From Pyrinomonadaceae bacterium (GTDB lineage: Bacteria; Acidobacteriota; Blastocatellia; Pyrinomonadales; Pyrinomonadaceae), in contig JAIBCA010000146.1 of NCBI GenBank assembly GCA_019694345.1, positions 1 to 56,637 on the forward strand: a stretch of DNA of 56,637 nucleotides, in the 5' to 3' direction. The notes under the pieces are model-generated. The model saw only the letters and a list, made by a program, of their open reading frames with translations, had not been told where the DNA came from and did not search any database. Positions within the stretch are counted from its first letter, which is position 1, and every line of letters starts with the position of its first letter. Shown one piece after another: positions 8,338 to 17,528 of this stretch. The position numbers and the translations under genes were made by a program.

Positions 8338-9957
8338 TCAAGCCCGATCTGGCAGAACGAATGCCCCGATATGCGGCGAATTTGTGTTGAGACAGGTCTC
8401 CAGAGCGAGGATAAGCGAATCCCGAAGAACCTCGGGCGTAACGATCGCATCCACAAGCCCGCGAGCGGCGGCGTGTTTAGCGTCCAGTTCGCGGTCATAG
8501 GTCTCGCGCACTTTCTGCATCTCTTCAAGCATTTCGGGCGGAGGCTCTTTGCCATCTTTCTTGAGCTTCTCGATCTGGGTGCCGTAGATCGCGACAGCGG
8601 CCGAATCGCCCTCCATCACCCCCATTCGGCCGGTTGGCAGTGAAAAAATGAAATCCGGATCGAATCCTTGCCCCGCCATTGCATAGTAACCGGCTCCGGA
8701 CGCGTGATTGATGGTGAGGACGATCTTTGGCACCTCGGCGGTGGCCATCGCCTCGACGAACTGGGCTCCGGCCCGGATGATACCGCTATGTTCGGCCTCG
8801 GCGCCGACCATAAAACCAGAAACATCCTGAACAAATAGCAGCGGCGTCGAATGACGATTGCAATTTTCGATAAAATAGGCTGTTTTCTCGGCAGACTCGG
8901 TGTAAACGATGCCGCCAAATCGCGGCGGCGAGCCGGGCTTGCCCTTAGACATTCCCCGAGAGTTGGCGATCACACCGACAAGAATGCCGCCGATCCGTGC
9001 CGTTCCGCAGATCATCTCCCTGGCATAATCCGCCTGAAATTCATCAATACCGCCCTCGTCAAGAAAAGTACTGAGGACAGCATACATGTCATACGGTGCA
9101 CGATGGTCGTCGGGCAGGAGACCATAAAGCTCGGCGGCATCGGAGGCTGGCGGCCGCGGCTCCTCGATCGACACGCGACTTGACGCCTTCGCCGGCAATT
9201 CGCTCACCAACTGACGGATCTTTTCCAAACAAGCCTTGTCGTCGGGTGTACGAAAATGAGCAACGCCGGAAACGGCGTTATGTGTCATCGCTCCGCCAAG
9301 TGTCTCATTGTCGATGCTCTGACCGGTCGCCCCTTTGACCAGATTGGCTCCGCCGAGGCCCATAAAGCTGGTTCCCTCGACCATCAGGATCACGTCGCTC
9401 AAGGCTGGGAGATAAGCTCCGCCGGCGACGCACATTCCCATTACGGCGGCGATCTGCGGCACTTTCAGGTATCGACGCATGATCGAGTTGTAATAAAAAA
9501 TGCGTGCCGCTCCGTACTGCCCGGGAAAGACGCCGCCCTGATAAGGCAAATTCACACCGGCACTATCGACCAGATAGATGATGGGCACGCGGTTTCGCAT
9601 CGCGATCTCCTGGGCTCGCAGGATCTTCTTGATCGTTTCCGGATACCAGGCTCCGGCCTTTATGGTCGCGTCATTGGCCACTATCACACATTCTCGGCCC
9701 TGTACCTTTCCGACAACGGTCACGACAGCGGCAGCCGGCGCCGAACCTTCATATTCGTCGTATGCGACAAGCAGCCCGATCTCTTGTGAATACGCTCCGG
9801 GATCAAGCAAAATGTCGATCCGCTCGCGGGCGGTGAGCTTTCCCTGCTTGTGGATGCGATCGATCTTATCGACGCCGCCGCCGAGTTTGAGTGGTCGCTC
9901 AAGTCCGAGGTATTCGTCGGTTAACTTTCTTAGGCGTGAAGATGTCATTGAGATCAT
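8338..9957 (-). CDS. Acyl-CoA carboxylase, carboxyltransferase beta subunit
   Basis: 539 residues, the normal length for the beta subunit of propionyl-, methylcrotonyl- or geranyl-CoA carboxylases. The N-terminal carboxyltransferase domain has 'KLTARERIDILLDPG' and 'AGGAYLPALSDVILMVEG'; the C-terminal one has 'PLLFVQDVSGFMVGAEAEHSG' (split), 'ASGAGYYAMAGQGFDPDF' and 'GRMGVMEGDSAAVAIYG'. The enzyme moves carboxylate from biotin to an acyl-CoA; the biotin carboxylase/carrier alpha subunit is not in the window. The style of the central region is closer to methylcrotonyl-type than to acetyl-CoA carboxylase, but the substrate cannot be fixed. An alternative ATG at 9946-9948 is possible. It ends a tight four-gene run with the ATP-grasp-like, EVE and hypothetical genes. 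Confidence 0.92.
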   Translation of the reverse strand: MISMTSSRLRKLTDEYLGLERPLKLGGGVDKIDRIHKQGKLTARERIDILLDPGAYSQEIGLLVAYDEYEGSAPAAAVVTVVGKVQGRECVIVANDATIKAGAWYPETIKKILRAQEIAMRNRVPIIYLVDSAGVNLPYQGGVFPGQYGAARIFYYNSIMRRYLKVPQIAAVMGMCVAGGAYLPALSDVILMVEGTSFMGLGGANLVKGATGQSIDNETLGGAMTHNAVSGVAHFRTPDDKACLEKIRQLVSELPAKASSRVSIEEPRPPASDAAELYGLLPDDHRAPYDMYAVLSTFLDEGGIDEFQADYAREMICGTARIGGILVGVIANSRGMSKGKPGSPPRFGGIVYTESAEKTAYFIENCNRHSTPLLFVQDVSGFMVGAEAEHSGIIRAGAQFVEAMATAEVPKIVLTINHASGAGYYAMAGQGFDPDFIFSLPTGRMGVMEGDSAAVAIYGTQIEKLKKDGKEPPPEMLEEMQKVRETYDRELDAKHAAARGLVDAIVTPEVLRDSLILALETCLNTNSPHIGAFVLPDRA

Positions 9958-9998
9958 GAGGTGAGCGCCAAGTCGGCCTTCATTGGCGGACCGGGCAA

Positions 9999-11354
9999 CT
10001 ACTTGTTACTGATAATGAATGTCGGGACCATACCGCCGCCCGAGGAAACGTTTGCAAGTTCGGTGGTCGAAAGCCGTGTAAACGCCGAACCGACCTCGCC
10101 AAGGAACAACAAGGGGTCGAGATCGACAAGCTGTTCGACCATTTCCCAGTGCCCTTCGCGATCGGTCAGCATCGGGAAAAGCTCCTTCGCGGTCCTCACC
10201 CGTTCCTGCACGAGGTAATCGCCGTCGGCAAGCGCCGCCTCGATGGCCGCATCCCATTCGGCCGCCGTTGAATTCCAGCCGATAAATATGCCGTTGCCGC
10301 CGTAATCGTCGTTGGGCTTAAGAACGAGTTTATGCGAATTGGCCCGTGTCCATTCAACCAGATCGATTGTCTCGCCTTGGTTCTCGGTGTGCTCATCGCG
10401 GAAGACCCGTGTCCAAGGAATGTGCCTGGCGATCGCCTCCAGTTCGCGTTCGTTGAAAAGATACCTGAACCGTTCGTTCGTAAGCACCGCAAACACTGCC
10501 TTCTTGTGGACCAATTTGCCGCGAAAGCTATTGACCATACATATGGCGCCGGCGCGGTACGCATCCAGCAGGTCGGGCTGTTCCTCCATGATAGGGAGAT
10601 ATTCATTGACCAGCAGCCGCTTGTAAACGATATCGATCCCGACGCCGTTACAGGTCAGCCGCGTACCGTCGAAATGCAGTTCGTCCGGCGAGCAAATGAT
10701 CGACTCATAACCGTTCGCCTCAAAAAAGTCGTGGAAAAGCTCAAACTCCTTAATGGTCGGCAGCCCCTTGAGATCGACGATCGCGATCACCGGCGACCGC
10801 TCTATCGTACCGCCGCAAAACTCGGTGTAGCACGAGATAAGGACGTCGAGCAGCTTCGACGAACCCTCAAGCTTGCGAAAGTTGTAACGTTCGGCAAACT
10901 TCTCCATCACCGGAAGCCGGGAAAAGATCTCGGACGCCGAGTCGGAAAATGCAATACCCGCGGGACTTTCACCGTTCAGTTCGACAAAGCTATAACTGTC
11001 GTCAATAAGAAAAGAATCGAGCCTCGACGTCGGCGAGACGTGCGAGTAGCCGGGATCGATCTTGATCAACTCACGTTCGACAGGTGTCACGCCCAATTCG
11101 TCAAGTATGCCATCGTCTGTGATCGCCGCGTCCTTGACCTTTTGCAGCGACCCGAAGATCGTGCGGCATGTCGTATTGACCATTGCCCAATCATCCTCGG
11201 TCACAAAATGCGGTCTCAGATACGGTGCCAGCCGGCGGCCGCCAAAGATCAACTTTGAGCTCTCAAGCTGCTCGTCGAGCATCTTTTGCGAAGCCGCAGC
11301 CAGTTCGGCATCGGCAAGCAGTGAATGATAAAAGGCAACGGCTTCCTTCAGCAT
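9999..11354 (-). CDS. ATP-grasp-like protein of unknown substrate
   Basis: 451 residues. The C-terminal half has ATP-grasp features: 'HKLVLKPNDDYGGNGIFIGW' is the lysine/glycine-rich nucleotide loop, 'GDYLVQERV' is the strand that contacts adenine, and 'GEVGSAFTRLSTTELANVSS' (with 'GGG') resembles the metal and substrate loop. The N-terminal half contains 'DSYSFVELNGESPAG', a position similar to the metal-binding E-x-N-x-E/S of circularly permuted ATP-grasp (glutathionylspermidine synthase-like) enzymes. Such enzymes join a carboxylate to an amine through an acyl phosphate. No peptide-ligase partner is present, so the product is unknown. The start is 6 bp after the stop of the EVE gene, indicating an operon. 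Confidence 0.65.
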   Translation of the reverse strand: MLKEAVAFYHSLLADAELAAASQKMLDEQLESSKLIFGGRRLAPYLRPHFVTEDDWAMVNTTCRTIFGSLQKVKDAAITDDGILDELGVTPVERELIKIDPGYSHVSPTSRLDSFLIDDSYSFVELNGESPAGIAFSDSASEIFSRLPVMEKFAERYNFRKLEGSSKLLDVLISCYTEFCGGTIERSPVIAIVDLKGLPTIKEFELFHDFFEANGYESIICSPDELHFDGTRLTCNGVGIDIVYKRLLVNEYLPIMEEQPDLLDAYRAGAICMVNSFRGKLVHKKAVFAVLTNERFRYLFNERELEAIARHIPWTRVFRDEHTENQGETIDLVEWTRANSHKLVLKPNDDYGGNGIFIGWNSTAAEWDAAIEAALADGDYLVQERVRTAKELFPMLTDREGHWEMVEQLVDLDPLLFLGEVGSAFTRLSTTELANVSSGGGMVPTFIISNK

Positions 11355-11360
11355 AAGATC

Positions 11361-11765
11361 CTATTTAGACATGCTCAAGATCTCTTCGAATTCATCTTGC
11401 GTGACCGCGATGACGGATAGTTGAGATTGTTTGATTAGTCCGAGATTTGCCAGCGCAAGGTTGGCTTTGATGTCGGCCAACCCGACCGGTTTTTTCAGCT
11501 TTTTCACCGGCGACAACTCGACCGCAACCCATCGTGCGTCATCGATCGTAGGATCCGGAAATGCGGGTTTTGTTACCTTCGCGATCCCGACGACCTCTTT
11601 TCCGACATTCGAATGATAGAAAAGCACCTTGTCGCCCTTCTTCATCGACTGCAGATTGTTCCGCGCCTGATAGTTCCGAACGCCGGTCCAATCCGTCGCA
11701 CCCTCGGCGACAAAATCGTCCCACGAGTACTTGTCCGGTTCCTGCTTTACCATCCAGTAGTTCAT
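11361..11765 (-). CDS. EVE domain protein
   Basis: 134 residues, a single EVE domain (PUA-like fold). The signature N-terminus MNYWMVKQEPDKYSWDDF, then 'TDWTGVRNYQARNNLQSM', 'GDKVLFYHSNVGKEVVGIAK' and 'FPDPT...WVAVEL' are all typical. EVE domains are related to YTH/PUA readers and are predicted or shown to bind modified bases in nucleic acids; many stand-alone members are housekeeping. It lies between a hypothetical gene (stop 6 bp upstream) and the ATP-grasp-like gene (start 6 bp downstream), so all three are probably one transcript. No restriction system is nearby. Confidence 0.92.
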   Translation of the reverse strand: MNYWMVKQEPDKYSWDDFVAEGATDWTGVRNYQARNNLQSMKKGDKVLFYHSNVGKEVVGIAKVTKPAFPDPTIDDARWVAVELSPVKKLKKPVGLADIKANLALANLGLIKQSQLSVIAVTQDEFEEILSMSK

Positions 11766-11771
11766 AGTTCT

Positions 11772-12356
11772 CTATTTCTTCGATTCCGCGGCCTTTTTAT
11801 TCAACCATTTTGCCCAACGCTCGAGGTATGGGCGGAAAGGCTTGAACAGTTTCGCCCGAATGCTGCCCTCGGACTGCTTTTCGCTCCAACGCTTTAGGTT
11901 CTTTTCGGCATATTGGCGGATCTGCGGCTCGAGAGCGGTGCGTTTGACCGAGTGCTTCTGCGTCAGAAAATAGTGCTGGCCGACGAGCGAGAATATCAGC
12001 CCGGCGATGTTGCCCTTAAACGAGCTTTTTGCCATGAACTTTTTAACGAAACCCTCGGTCGGCTGCAGCAACGCTCCCATCGACAGTTCGAACCACGGAG
12101 CCTGATTGCCTGCACGCGGATGATACAGCCCCGGCAGGTCGCCCGGAACCGGGATGTCCATATTCTTAAGCCGCGGGTCATTGATAAAATCGACAAGCTT
12201 TATCCTCTCGACACCGCGATACTGTTCGACGGGCAAAAAATCGAGCACCTTGTTGATCGTCCCCTCGGTGTCTTTCGGCAGGGTTATCGACGACGAATTC
12301 TCAATTCTTATCTTTGTGATCTTCGCGGCCTTTTGGCCGGCGGTTTCAATTGCCAT
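11772..12356 (-). CDS. Conserved-looking protein of unknown function
   Basis: 194 residues, no signal peptide. The N-terminal part has beta-like segments ('ITKIRIENSSSITLPKDTEG', 'YRGVERIKLVDFINDPRL'), a central 'PGLYHPRAGNQAPWFELSMG', and the C-terminal part is a basic, helical region ('FFLTQKHSVKRTALEPQIRQ'-like with 'YAEKNLKRWSEKQSEG') ending in a lysine-rich tail. I do not recognise the family. It is the first gene of the run hypothetical, EVE, ATP-grasp-like, carboxylase beta, and it is divergent from lpxC. The intergenic 180 bp probably hold both promoters. Confidence 0.7.
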   Translation of the reverse strand: MAIETAGQKAAKITKIRIENSSSITLPKDTEGTINKVLDFLPVEQYRGVERIKLVDFINDPRLKNMDIPVPGDLPGLYHPRAGNQAPWFELSMGALLQPTEGFVKKFMAKSSFKGNIAGLIFSLVGQHYFLTQKHSVKRTALEPQIRQYAEKNLKRWSEKQSEGSIRAKLFKPFRPYLERWAKWLNKKAAESKK

Positions 12357-12538
12357 ACTTCAATAAATTGTAATTCGAGAAAGCCGATTAGTAAATTCAG
12401 CCACAGCAATGTGGCGAGAGAGCAACAGTTTTGGTGCGGTCTTCGCTAAAGAGTGTGGATCTTTCCACAGATATGGGCTTTTTCGTCATCACGGCGGATG
12501 GCACGGGCATTGCAAATGCAGCGGGCGAGATCACGAGA

Positions 12539-13393
12539 ATGAACCAAACGACACTTGCACAACCGATCAATATTAAGGGCGTTGGGCTCCACACCGGGGC
12601 GGACGTCAACATGACTCTGCGGCCAGCTCCGGAAAATACCGGTTACATCTTTGTCCGCACCGACCTTGATGATTTTGAGATCCCGGCGTCGGTCGAGTAC
12701 ATCTCGCATTGCTCGTACGCGACCACGCTGGTGCGGCGCGGCGTTGTCCTATCGACGTGCGAACACCTTCTGTCAGCGCTTCGGGGAATGGGCGTGGACA
12801 ATTGCTTTATCGATCTCGACAATATCGAGATCCCCATCATGGACGGGTCAAGCGAGGATTTTATCGAACTCATAGAAAATGCAGGAATTGTTCGTCAGGA
12901 TTCACCCCGTCACGTACTTCGCATACTTGAGCGGGTCGCCTACGAACAGGGCGACCGAAAGATGTCGATCGAACCATCTGACAACTTCGAGATCGACTGT
13001 CTTATCGATTTCCCGCATCCGTTCATCGAACGGCAGCATCTGAATTTTGTCTTCAGGAACGGCTCTTTCGGCAAGGAGATCGCATCGGCACGGACATTCG
13101 GCTTTACTCACGAGATCGATATGCTGCGCAAGGCAAACCTGGCACTCGGCGGCAGCCTCGACAACGCGATCGTATTGACCGAGAACGGAATGCTCAACGA
13201 AACGCCGCTGCGTTTTGAGGACGAGTTCGTTCGGCACAAGATACTCGACATCATTGGCGACCTTGCCCTCTTGGGAATGCCGATCGAAGGAAAGGTCACC
13301 GCCGAAAGATCCGGCCACGCGGTTCATGCATCGCTGATGGCGAAATTGCTCAAGGCAGAGCACGCATGGGAGATCGTCGAAAGCGCCAATTGA
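12539..13393 (+). CDS. lpxC: UDP-3-O-acyl-N-acetylglucosamine deacetylase
   Basis: 284 residues from the ATG at 12539, which gives the family N-terminus (MNQTTLAQPINIKGVGLHTG). In-frame starts further upstream add unsupported residues. The zinc ligands are visible as H76 in 'LSTCEHLLSAL', and H233 and D237 in 'RHKILDIIGDL'; H260 in 'SGHAVHASLMAKLL' is the catalytic base region. The first domain motif 'IPIMDGSSEDFI' and the 'SARTFGF' loop are also present. It removes the acetyl group from UDP-3-O-acyl-GlcNAc, the committed step of lipid A synthesis in the cytosol. Its presence, with kdsD at 55.5 kb, shows an LPS-type outer membrane. Confidence 0.96.
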   Translation: MNQTTLAQPINIKGVGLHTGADVNMTLRPAPENTGYIFVRTDLDDFEIPASVEYISHCSYATTLVRRGVVLSTCEHLLSALRGMGVDNCFIDLDNIEIPIMDGSSEDFIELIENAGIVRQDSPRHVLRILERVAYEQGDRKMSIEPSDNFEIDCLIDFPHPFIERQHLNFVFRNGSFGKEIASARTFGFTHEIDMLRKANLALGGSLDNAIVLTENGMLNETPLRFEDEFVRHKILDIIGDLALLGMPIEGKVTAERSGHAVHASLMAKLLKAEHAWEIVESAN

Positions 13394-13417
13394 CGACACG
13401 CCCCGGGAACGCCCTGT

Positions 13418-16400
13418 CTATTTCTCCCAAACCGCTCCAATACCCGCATCCCAAAGCATCTTATTCAGCGCCGGAAGTTCCTTGTCGTTCATATCATTCG
13501 CCCGTGTGCGAAGCACCGCCCACTGCCGGCTGAGTTCGGCAAGTCGGTCAAGCGAAGGCTGATTGACGCGGGGAATGTCGCTTTCGGTCTGATTTATCAG
13601 GAACATATAGTTGGCCGTGAATTTATTCGGAAAGTTCTCGACGTCATCATATGCCTTGGATTTTCGCTGGATCATCTCCTCGTCCCAAGCCTTTAGCCGC
13701 TTGACGAGTTCTTCGCCGTTCTTGCGGATCGCGGCGTACTTTTCCCCTGACGGCAATGAATTAAGGAGCGCGGCCAATTGACGCTGCTTGGCGTAAAGGC
13801 TGTTGACCATGCGGTGCATTGCGGTAAGTTCTGTTTCCATCGCAAGCATCAGCTTGTGATATGCCAGATACTCGGCAGCTGTTGTCGGATACAATGGGTT
13901 CGGCAGGATCTCGAACGCGGTCGAAACCGTTTGCCCACCCATTTTCAGTGTGGCCGTGTATTTCCCGGGCGGCGCCTTGTGCCCCGAATAGCTGCTTTCA
14001 ATGTACACGCCCGGAACACCGGGCATCGTCGCGTGACGCATATTCCAAACAAAACGGTTGAGTCCCTTGCCCTTCGAGATCGTCGGGTCTTCGTCCGGGC
14101 CGCCATCCCATTTGCGATAGTTTGCATCAGGCTTTGTCGAATAAGTATTTACAACCACGCCGCCGGCATCGCGGATCTCGAGCGTCACCTCGTCGGTCTT
14201 TTTAAGTTCCGGCAGGTTGTAATAGAACACTACGCCGTTGGCCGGATTGACACCGCGAAAGCGGTTCGCACCCGTAAACTCGTCATCCGAGTCGTCAAGT
14301 TCGCTTGAGCCGTTTGCGATATACGCCGACGCCGGCTGATACATCGAAAAGGCGGGCATATCACGTTTGTATTGCCGGATGACGTTCAGGTCGTCGAGAA
14401 CCCAGAACGAACGCCCCGAGGTTGAGGCGATCAAATTGCCCTGATGGACCCTCAGGTCCGTGATCGGCGTGATAGGCAGGTTCAATTGGAATCGCTCCCA
14501 ATTTTGTCCGCCGTTCCACGAGATGAAAACGCCCAGCTCCGTGCCCGCGTAAAGCAGGCCCTGGCGCACATTGTCCTCGCGGACCACCCGCGTAAAGGCG
14601 TTCGACGGCAGGCCGTTATTGATCTTGGTCCACGTCGCACCGTAATCGGTCGTTTTGTAAAGTCCGGGCGTGTGATCGTTGAACTTGTAGCGGGTGGTCG
14701 CAATGTAGGCGGTGGCCTTGTCAAATGGCGACACCTCGATCGCGTTCACCAAACACTCGGCCAGGCCCGGCGGTGTCACATTCTTCCAGGTCGCTCCGCC
14801 ATCGCGGGTTAGCTGCACCAGCCCGTCGTCGCTGCCGGTCCAGATGACGCCTTTTTCGTGCGGTGACTCGGTGATATACGCGATCGTTCCGTAGTTCTCG
14901 GCTCCGACCGCTTCGTTGGTGAACGGCCCGCCGCCCTTGCCCTGCTTGTCCTTTTCGTTACGGGTTAGATCCGGCGAAACCTCTTTCCAAGAGCGTCCCA
15001 TATCACTTGTTTTTAAGAGGACCTGAGCTCCGTGATAATAGGTGTTCGGCTCGTGCTTGCTCCATATGATCGGAGCGTTCCAGTTGAAACGATACTTAAT
15101 GTCCTTGGCGTCCATCCCGAGATACTGGTTCGGAGCCGCCATAATATTGGTATCGGCCTTGGCGCGGACGTCGAGCACGCCGATCGTTCCCTGATAGCTG
15201 CCGCCGAGGACAAATTTCGGATCGTCAGGGTCAAACGCCAAAAACGCGCTTTCGCCGCCCGCCGATGCCGTCCAACTGGCCGTCGAGATACCGCCGCCGC
15301 CGAGTTCGCGGCTCGCTATCGAAACGGACGTACTATCCTGCTGCCCCGCATAGATCCGATACGGAAACTGGTTATCGACATTGATCCGGTAAAACTGTGC
15401 CGTCGGCATATTGCTCTGCGTGCTCCAGCTTTTGCCCTTGTTGAATGTTATCGCCGAGCCGCCGTCATTCGAGATGATAAAGTTGTCAGGGTTGTTCGGG
15501 TTGATCCACAGGTCGTGAAAATCGCCGTGCGTTCCCGAAAGGTTCTCCCACGTACGGCCGCCATCGGTCGAACGCAATGCCGGTGCGCTGAGCACGTAAA
15601 TGGTGTTTTCGCTCTTCGGGTCGACGAAAAGTTCGATGTAGTACCACGCCCGCTGGGTGAGGCGGTTGTCGTCCGAGACCTGACGCCAGCGTTTGCCCGC
15701 GTCGGTCGAAACGAACAGGCCGCCCTGATCCTTGTCCGAGTCGCTCTCGATCAATGCCCAAACCTTTTCCGGATTTGAACGGCTGACGGCGATCGACATC
15801 TTACCCATTTCCTCGGGCAGGCCTTCCTTGAGCTTTTCCCACGTTTCGCCGCGGTCAACCGACTTGTAAAGTCCGCTGCCCGGCCCGCCGCTGATCACTT
15901 TCCACGGCAAGCGGCCGTGCTCCCACATCGCGGCGTAAAGTACCCGCGTGTTGGTCATATCCATCGAGAGTTCGGCGGCACCGGTCTTGTCATCGACAAA
16001 GAGGACGTTCTTCCAGGTGACGCCCCCATCGACCGACTTATAGATACCCCGTTGCGGCGAACGGCTGTAAAGCGCACCCTGAGCGGCGACAAAAACGACA
16101 TTCGGGTCCTTGGGGTCAACGACGATACGCGAGATGTGCTGAGTTTCGTCAAGACCCATCTTCTTCCACGATTTGCCGGCGTCGGTCGAACGGTAAACGC
16201 CGTCGCCGTGGTGCGTCATCACACCGCGGACGGCGTGTTCGCCCATACCGACATAGACTACGTTCGGGTCGCTCTCGGCGACGGCGATGGCACCGACCGA
16301 GCCGGTCTTGAAATAACCGTCCGAGATATTCCGCCAGCTGATGCCCATATCCTCGGTCTTCCAGAGCCCGCCGCCGGTCGTACCCATATAGTATGTTTTC

Positions 16401-16579
16401 GGGTCGCCGACGACGCCCGTCCCGGCATTGGAACGTCCGCCGCGAAACGGCCCGATCGAACGCCATTTGACGGGCTTAAGTTGTGCATTGAGGTCGTCGG
16501 ACGAGGGTTTGGCGGCCTGGCCGAAAACGGCGCCGGCCAGCAGCACGAGAAAGAGTGCCGAAAAGGTGCATTTGCGCAT
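13418..16579 (-). CDS. Secreted BNR/sortilin-like beta-propeller protein
   Basis: 1053 residues with a signal peptide ([20 protein letters not shown]). About ten Asp-box/BNR repeats of the form S-x-D-x-G-x-x-W are spread over residues 60-730, for example '[12 protein letters not shown]', '[11 protein letters not shown]', '[11 protein letters not shown]', '[11 protein letters not shown]', '[11 protein letters not shown]', '[11 protein letters not shown]', '[11 protein letters not shown]' and '[11 protein letters not shown]'. They imply one or two beta-propellers as in sortilin/VPS10 and in proteins often labelled 'glycosyl hydrolase'. The remaining 300 residues contain a beta-rich domain ('[18 protein letters not shown]') and a helical C-terminus. 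No glycosidase active-site can be named, so an enzymatic role is unproven. A binding or scaffold role outside the cytosol is equally likely. It is monocistronic. Confidence 0.85.
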   Translation of the reverse strand: MRKCTFSALFLVLLAGAVFGQAAKPSSDDLNAQLKPVKWRSIGPFRGGRSNAGTGVVGDPKTYYMGTTGGGLWKTEDMGISWRNISDGYFKTGSVGAIAVAESDPNVVYVGMGEHAVRGVMTHHGDGVYRSTDAGKSWKKMGLDETQHISRIVVDPKDPNVVFVAAQGALYSRSPQRGIYKSVDGGVTWKNVLFVDDKTGAAELSMDMTNTRVLYAAMWEHGRLPWKVISGGPGSGLYKSVDRGETWEKLKEGLPEEMGKMSIAVSRSNPEKVWALIESDSDKDQGGLFVSTDAGKRWRQVSDDNRLTQRAWYYIELFVDPKSENTIYVLSAPALRSTDGGRTWENLSGTHGDFHDLWINPNNPDNFIISNDGGSAITFNKGKSWSTQSNMPTAQFYRINVDNQFPYRIYAGQQDSTSVSIASRELGGGGISTASWTASAGGESAFLAFDPDDPKFVLGGSYQGTIGVLDVRAKADTNIMAAPNQYLGMDAKDIKYRFNWNAPIIWSKHEPNTYYHGAQVLLKTSDMGRSWKEVSPDLTRNEKDKQGKGGGPFTNEAVGAENYGTIAYITESPHEKGVIWTGSDDGLVQLTRDGGATWKNVTPPGLAECLVNAIEVSPFDKATAYIATTRYKFNDHTPGLYKTTDYGATWTKINNGLPSNAFTRVVREDNVRQGLLYAGTELGVFISWNGGQNWERFQLNLPITPITDLRVHQGNLIASTSGRSFWVLDDLNVIRQYKRDMPAFSMYQPASAYIANGSSELDDSDDEFTGANRFRGVNPANGVVFYYNLPELKKTDEVTLEIRDAGGVVVNTYSTKPDANYRKWDGGPDEDPTISKGKGLNRFVWNMRHATMPGVPGVYIESSYSGHKAPPGKYTATLKMGGQTVSTAFEILPNPLYPTTAAEYLAYHKLMLAMETELTAMHRMVNSLYAKQRQLAALLNSLPSGEKYAAIRKNGEELVKRLKAWDEEMIQRKSKAYDDVENFPNKFTANYMFLINQTESDIPRVNQPSLDRLAELSRQWAVLRTRANDMNDKELPALNKMLWDAGIGAVWEK

Positions 16580-16729
16580 TAAATAAACTCCGGTTGGACA
16601 GTGATTTACCGACGAAGATACACCATTGCCGGGTACGTTAACAAACGCACTCGCCGAAATGTGGTAGTCGGCAACGAAAAAGGTTCCGAAATTCGTTCCC
16701 CGGCGGTGATCCGGCTCATTCCGGCGTCG

Positions 16730-17191
16730 TCAGGCGCCGAATTGCTGCAAATGATGATCGAGGTGCTTGTAGAGCATATTCGACCACTGCGTTTTGTTGA
16801 GGACGCCGAAGGAGTGCGATTCCTTGCCGTCAAATTCAGCTTCGCCGAGCTCCTGCGTTCGCCGGATGTACTCGATCAGACGGGTGCGTTCGCGCTCGAA
16901 GTCCCGCTCGTCAACGATGATGAACTGCGGTGCCGTCGGGCTGCTCTTACGCGGCGGCTTGTCGCCGACGACCACCGGCTTGACGAGGTACCTAATGATC
17001 AGATTCATCGGGAACTTCGGTTTTGGGTGTTTGTCAGGTTCGTAGATCGTCTCGTACGCCACGTTGCAATGAGCGAGCATCCGATCGACCGTCATCTTTC
17101 CCCACAACCTCTGCGACTCCGGCGTCAGCGTATTCAAACGCCCAATGATCGCATCCGAAACTTCCCTCTGAAATATATTTGGATATGGCAT
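16730..17191 (-). CDS. DUF1569 family (DinB-like) protein
   Basis: 153 residues. The N-terminal 'WGKMTVDRMLAHCNVAYETI' and the C-terminal 'LNKTQWSNMLYKHLDHHLQQ' with HxxHH-type histidines match DUF1569, a four-helix DinB-superfamily group where the spaced histidines probably bind a metal. Members are cytosolic and uncharacterised; some relatives are thiol S-transferases. Length is normal for the family. It stands alone with the palindrome-rich spacer on its 5' side. Confidence 0.85.
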   Translation of the reverse strand: MPYPNIFQREVSDAIIGRLNTLTPESQRLWGKMTVDRMLAHCNVAYETIYEPDKHPKPKFPMNLIIRYLVKPVVVGDKPPRKSSPTAPQFIIVDERDFERERTRLIEYIRRTQELGEAEFDGKESHSFGVLNKTQWSNMLYKHLDHHLQQFGA

Positions 17192-17528
17192 TGTGATCTA
17201 ACCTCTTTGTCTCCAACGGAGACCAACATTATAGCGTAGGATGGAACCCTAGGGTATCTTCGCACGGTTCCTTTGTCGAAAACACCACGTTAACCAGCGC
17301 CTTGACCAATGATTGACGAATATTTGTTCGTCACCGTCGGCGACAGCCTCATCCTCCAATCGTTACGTAGGTTTGCACCCTACGCAATCTTGTTCGTCAC
17401 CGTTGGTGACCGGAGCCTAACTCCAACGGGCTCCGGTCGCGTTTTCCCCGCGAAGATCACCGAAAGGTTCAGAGTTACGCGTTTACGCGTGAAGATCACG
17501 CCTTAGGGCATAACTCTGAGCGGGGATA
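17192..17528. repeat. Intergenic stretch filled with small palindromes
   Basis: No gene is visible in this 337-bp gap. It holds three copies of a 15-base mini-hairpin related to GTCACCGTTGGTGAC, at 17209-17223, 17330-17344 and 17396-17410. Between them are a CGTAGG/CCTACG hairpin (17366-17384) and a decayed relative near 17234-17256. Next come a perfect 10-bp inverted repeat, GACCGGAGCC/GGCTCCGGTC (17408-17417 and 17429-17438), and a 9-bp inverted repeat, TCAGAGTTA/TAACTCTGA (17469-17477 and 17511-17519), enclosing GCGTGA-AGA-TCACGC (17487-17501). The pattern resembles degenerate REP-type palindromic repeats. The last structure may also end gnd transcription. Confidence 0.65.

Noticed and set aside
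10332..11258. Plus-strand open frame of 308 codons opposite the ATP-grasp-like gene
   Set aside because: No domain, no signal, no ribosome-binding site, and the minus-strand gene has convincing ATP-grasp motifs and operon spacing.
17209..17410. Regularly spaced short repeats that could be read as a CRISPR array
   Set aside because: Units are 15 bases, themselves palindromic, differ from each other and are unevenly spaced; no cas gene is nearby.
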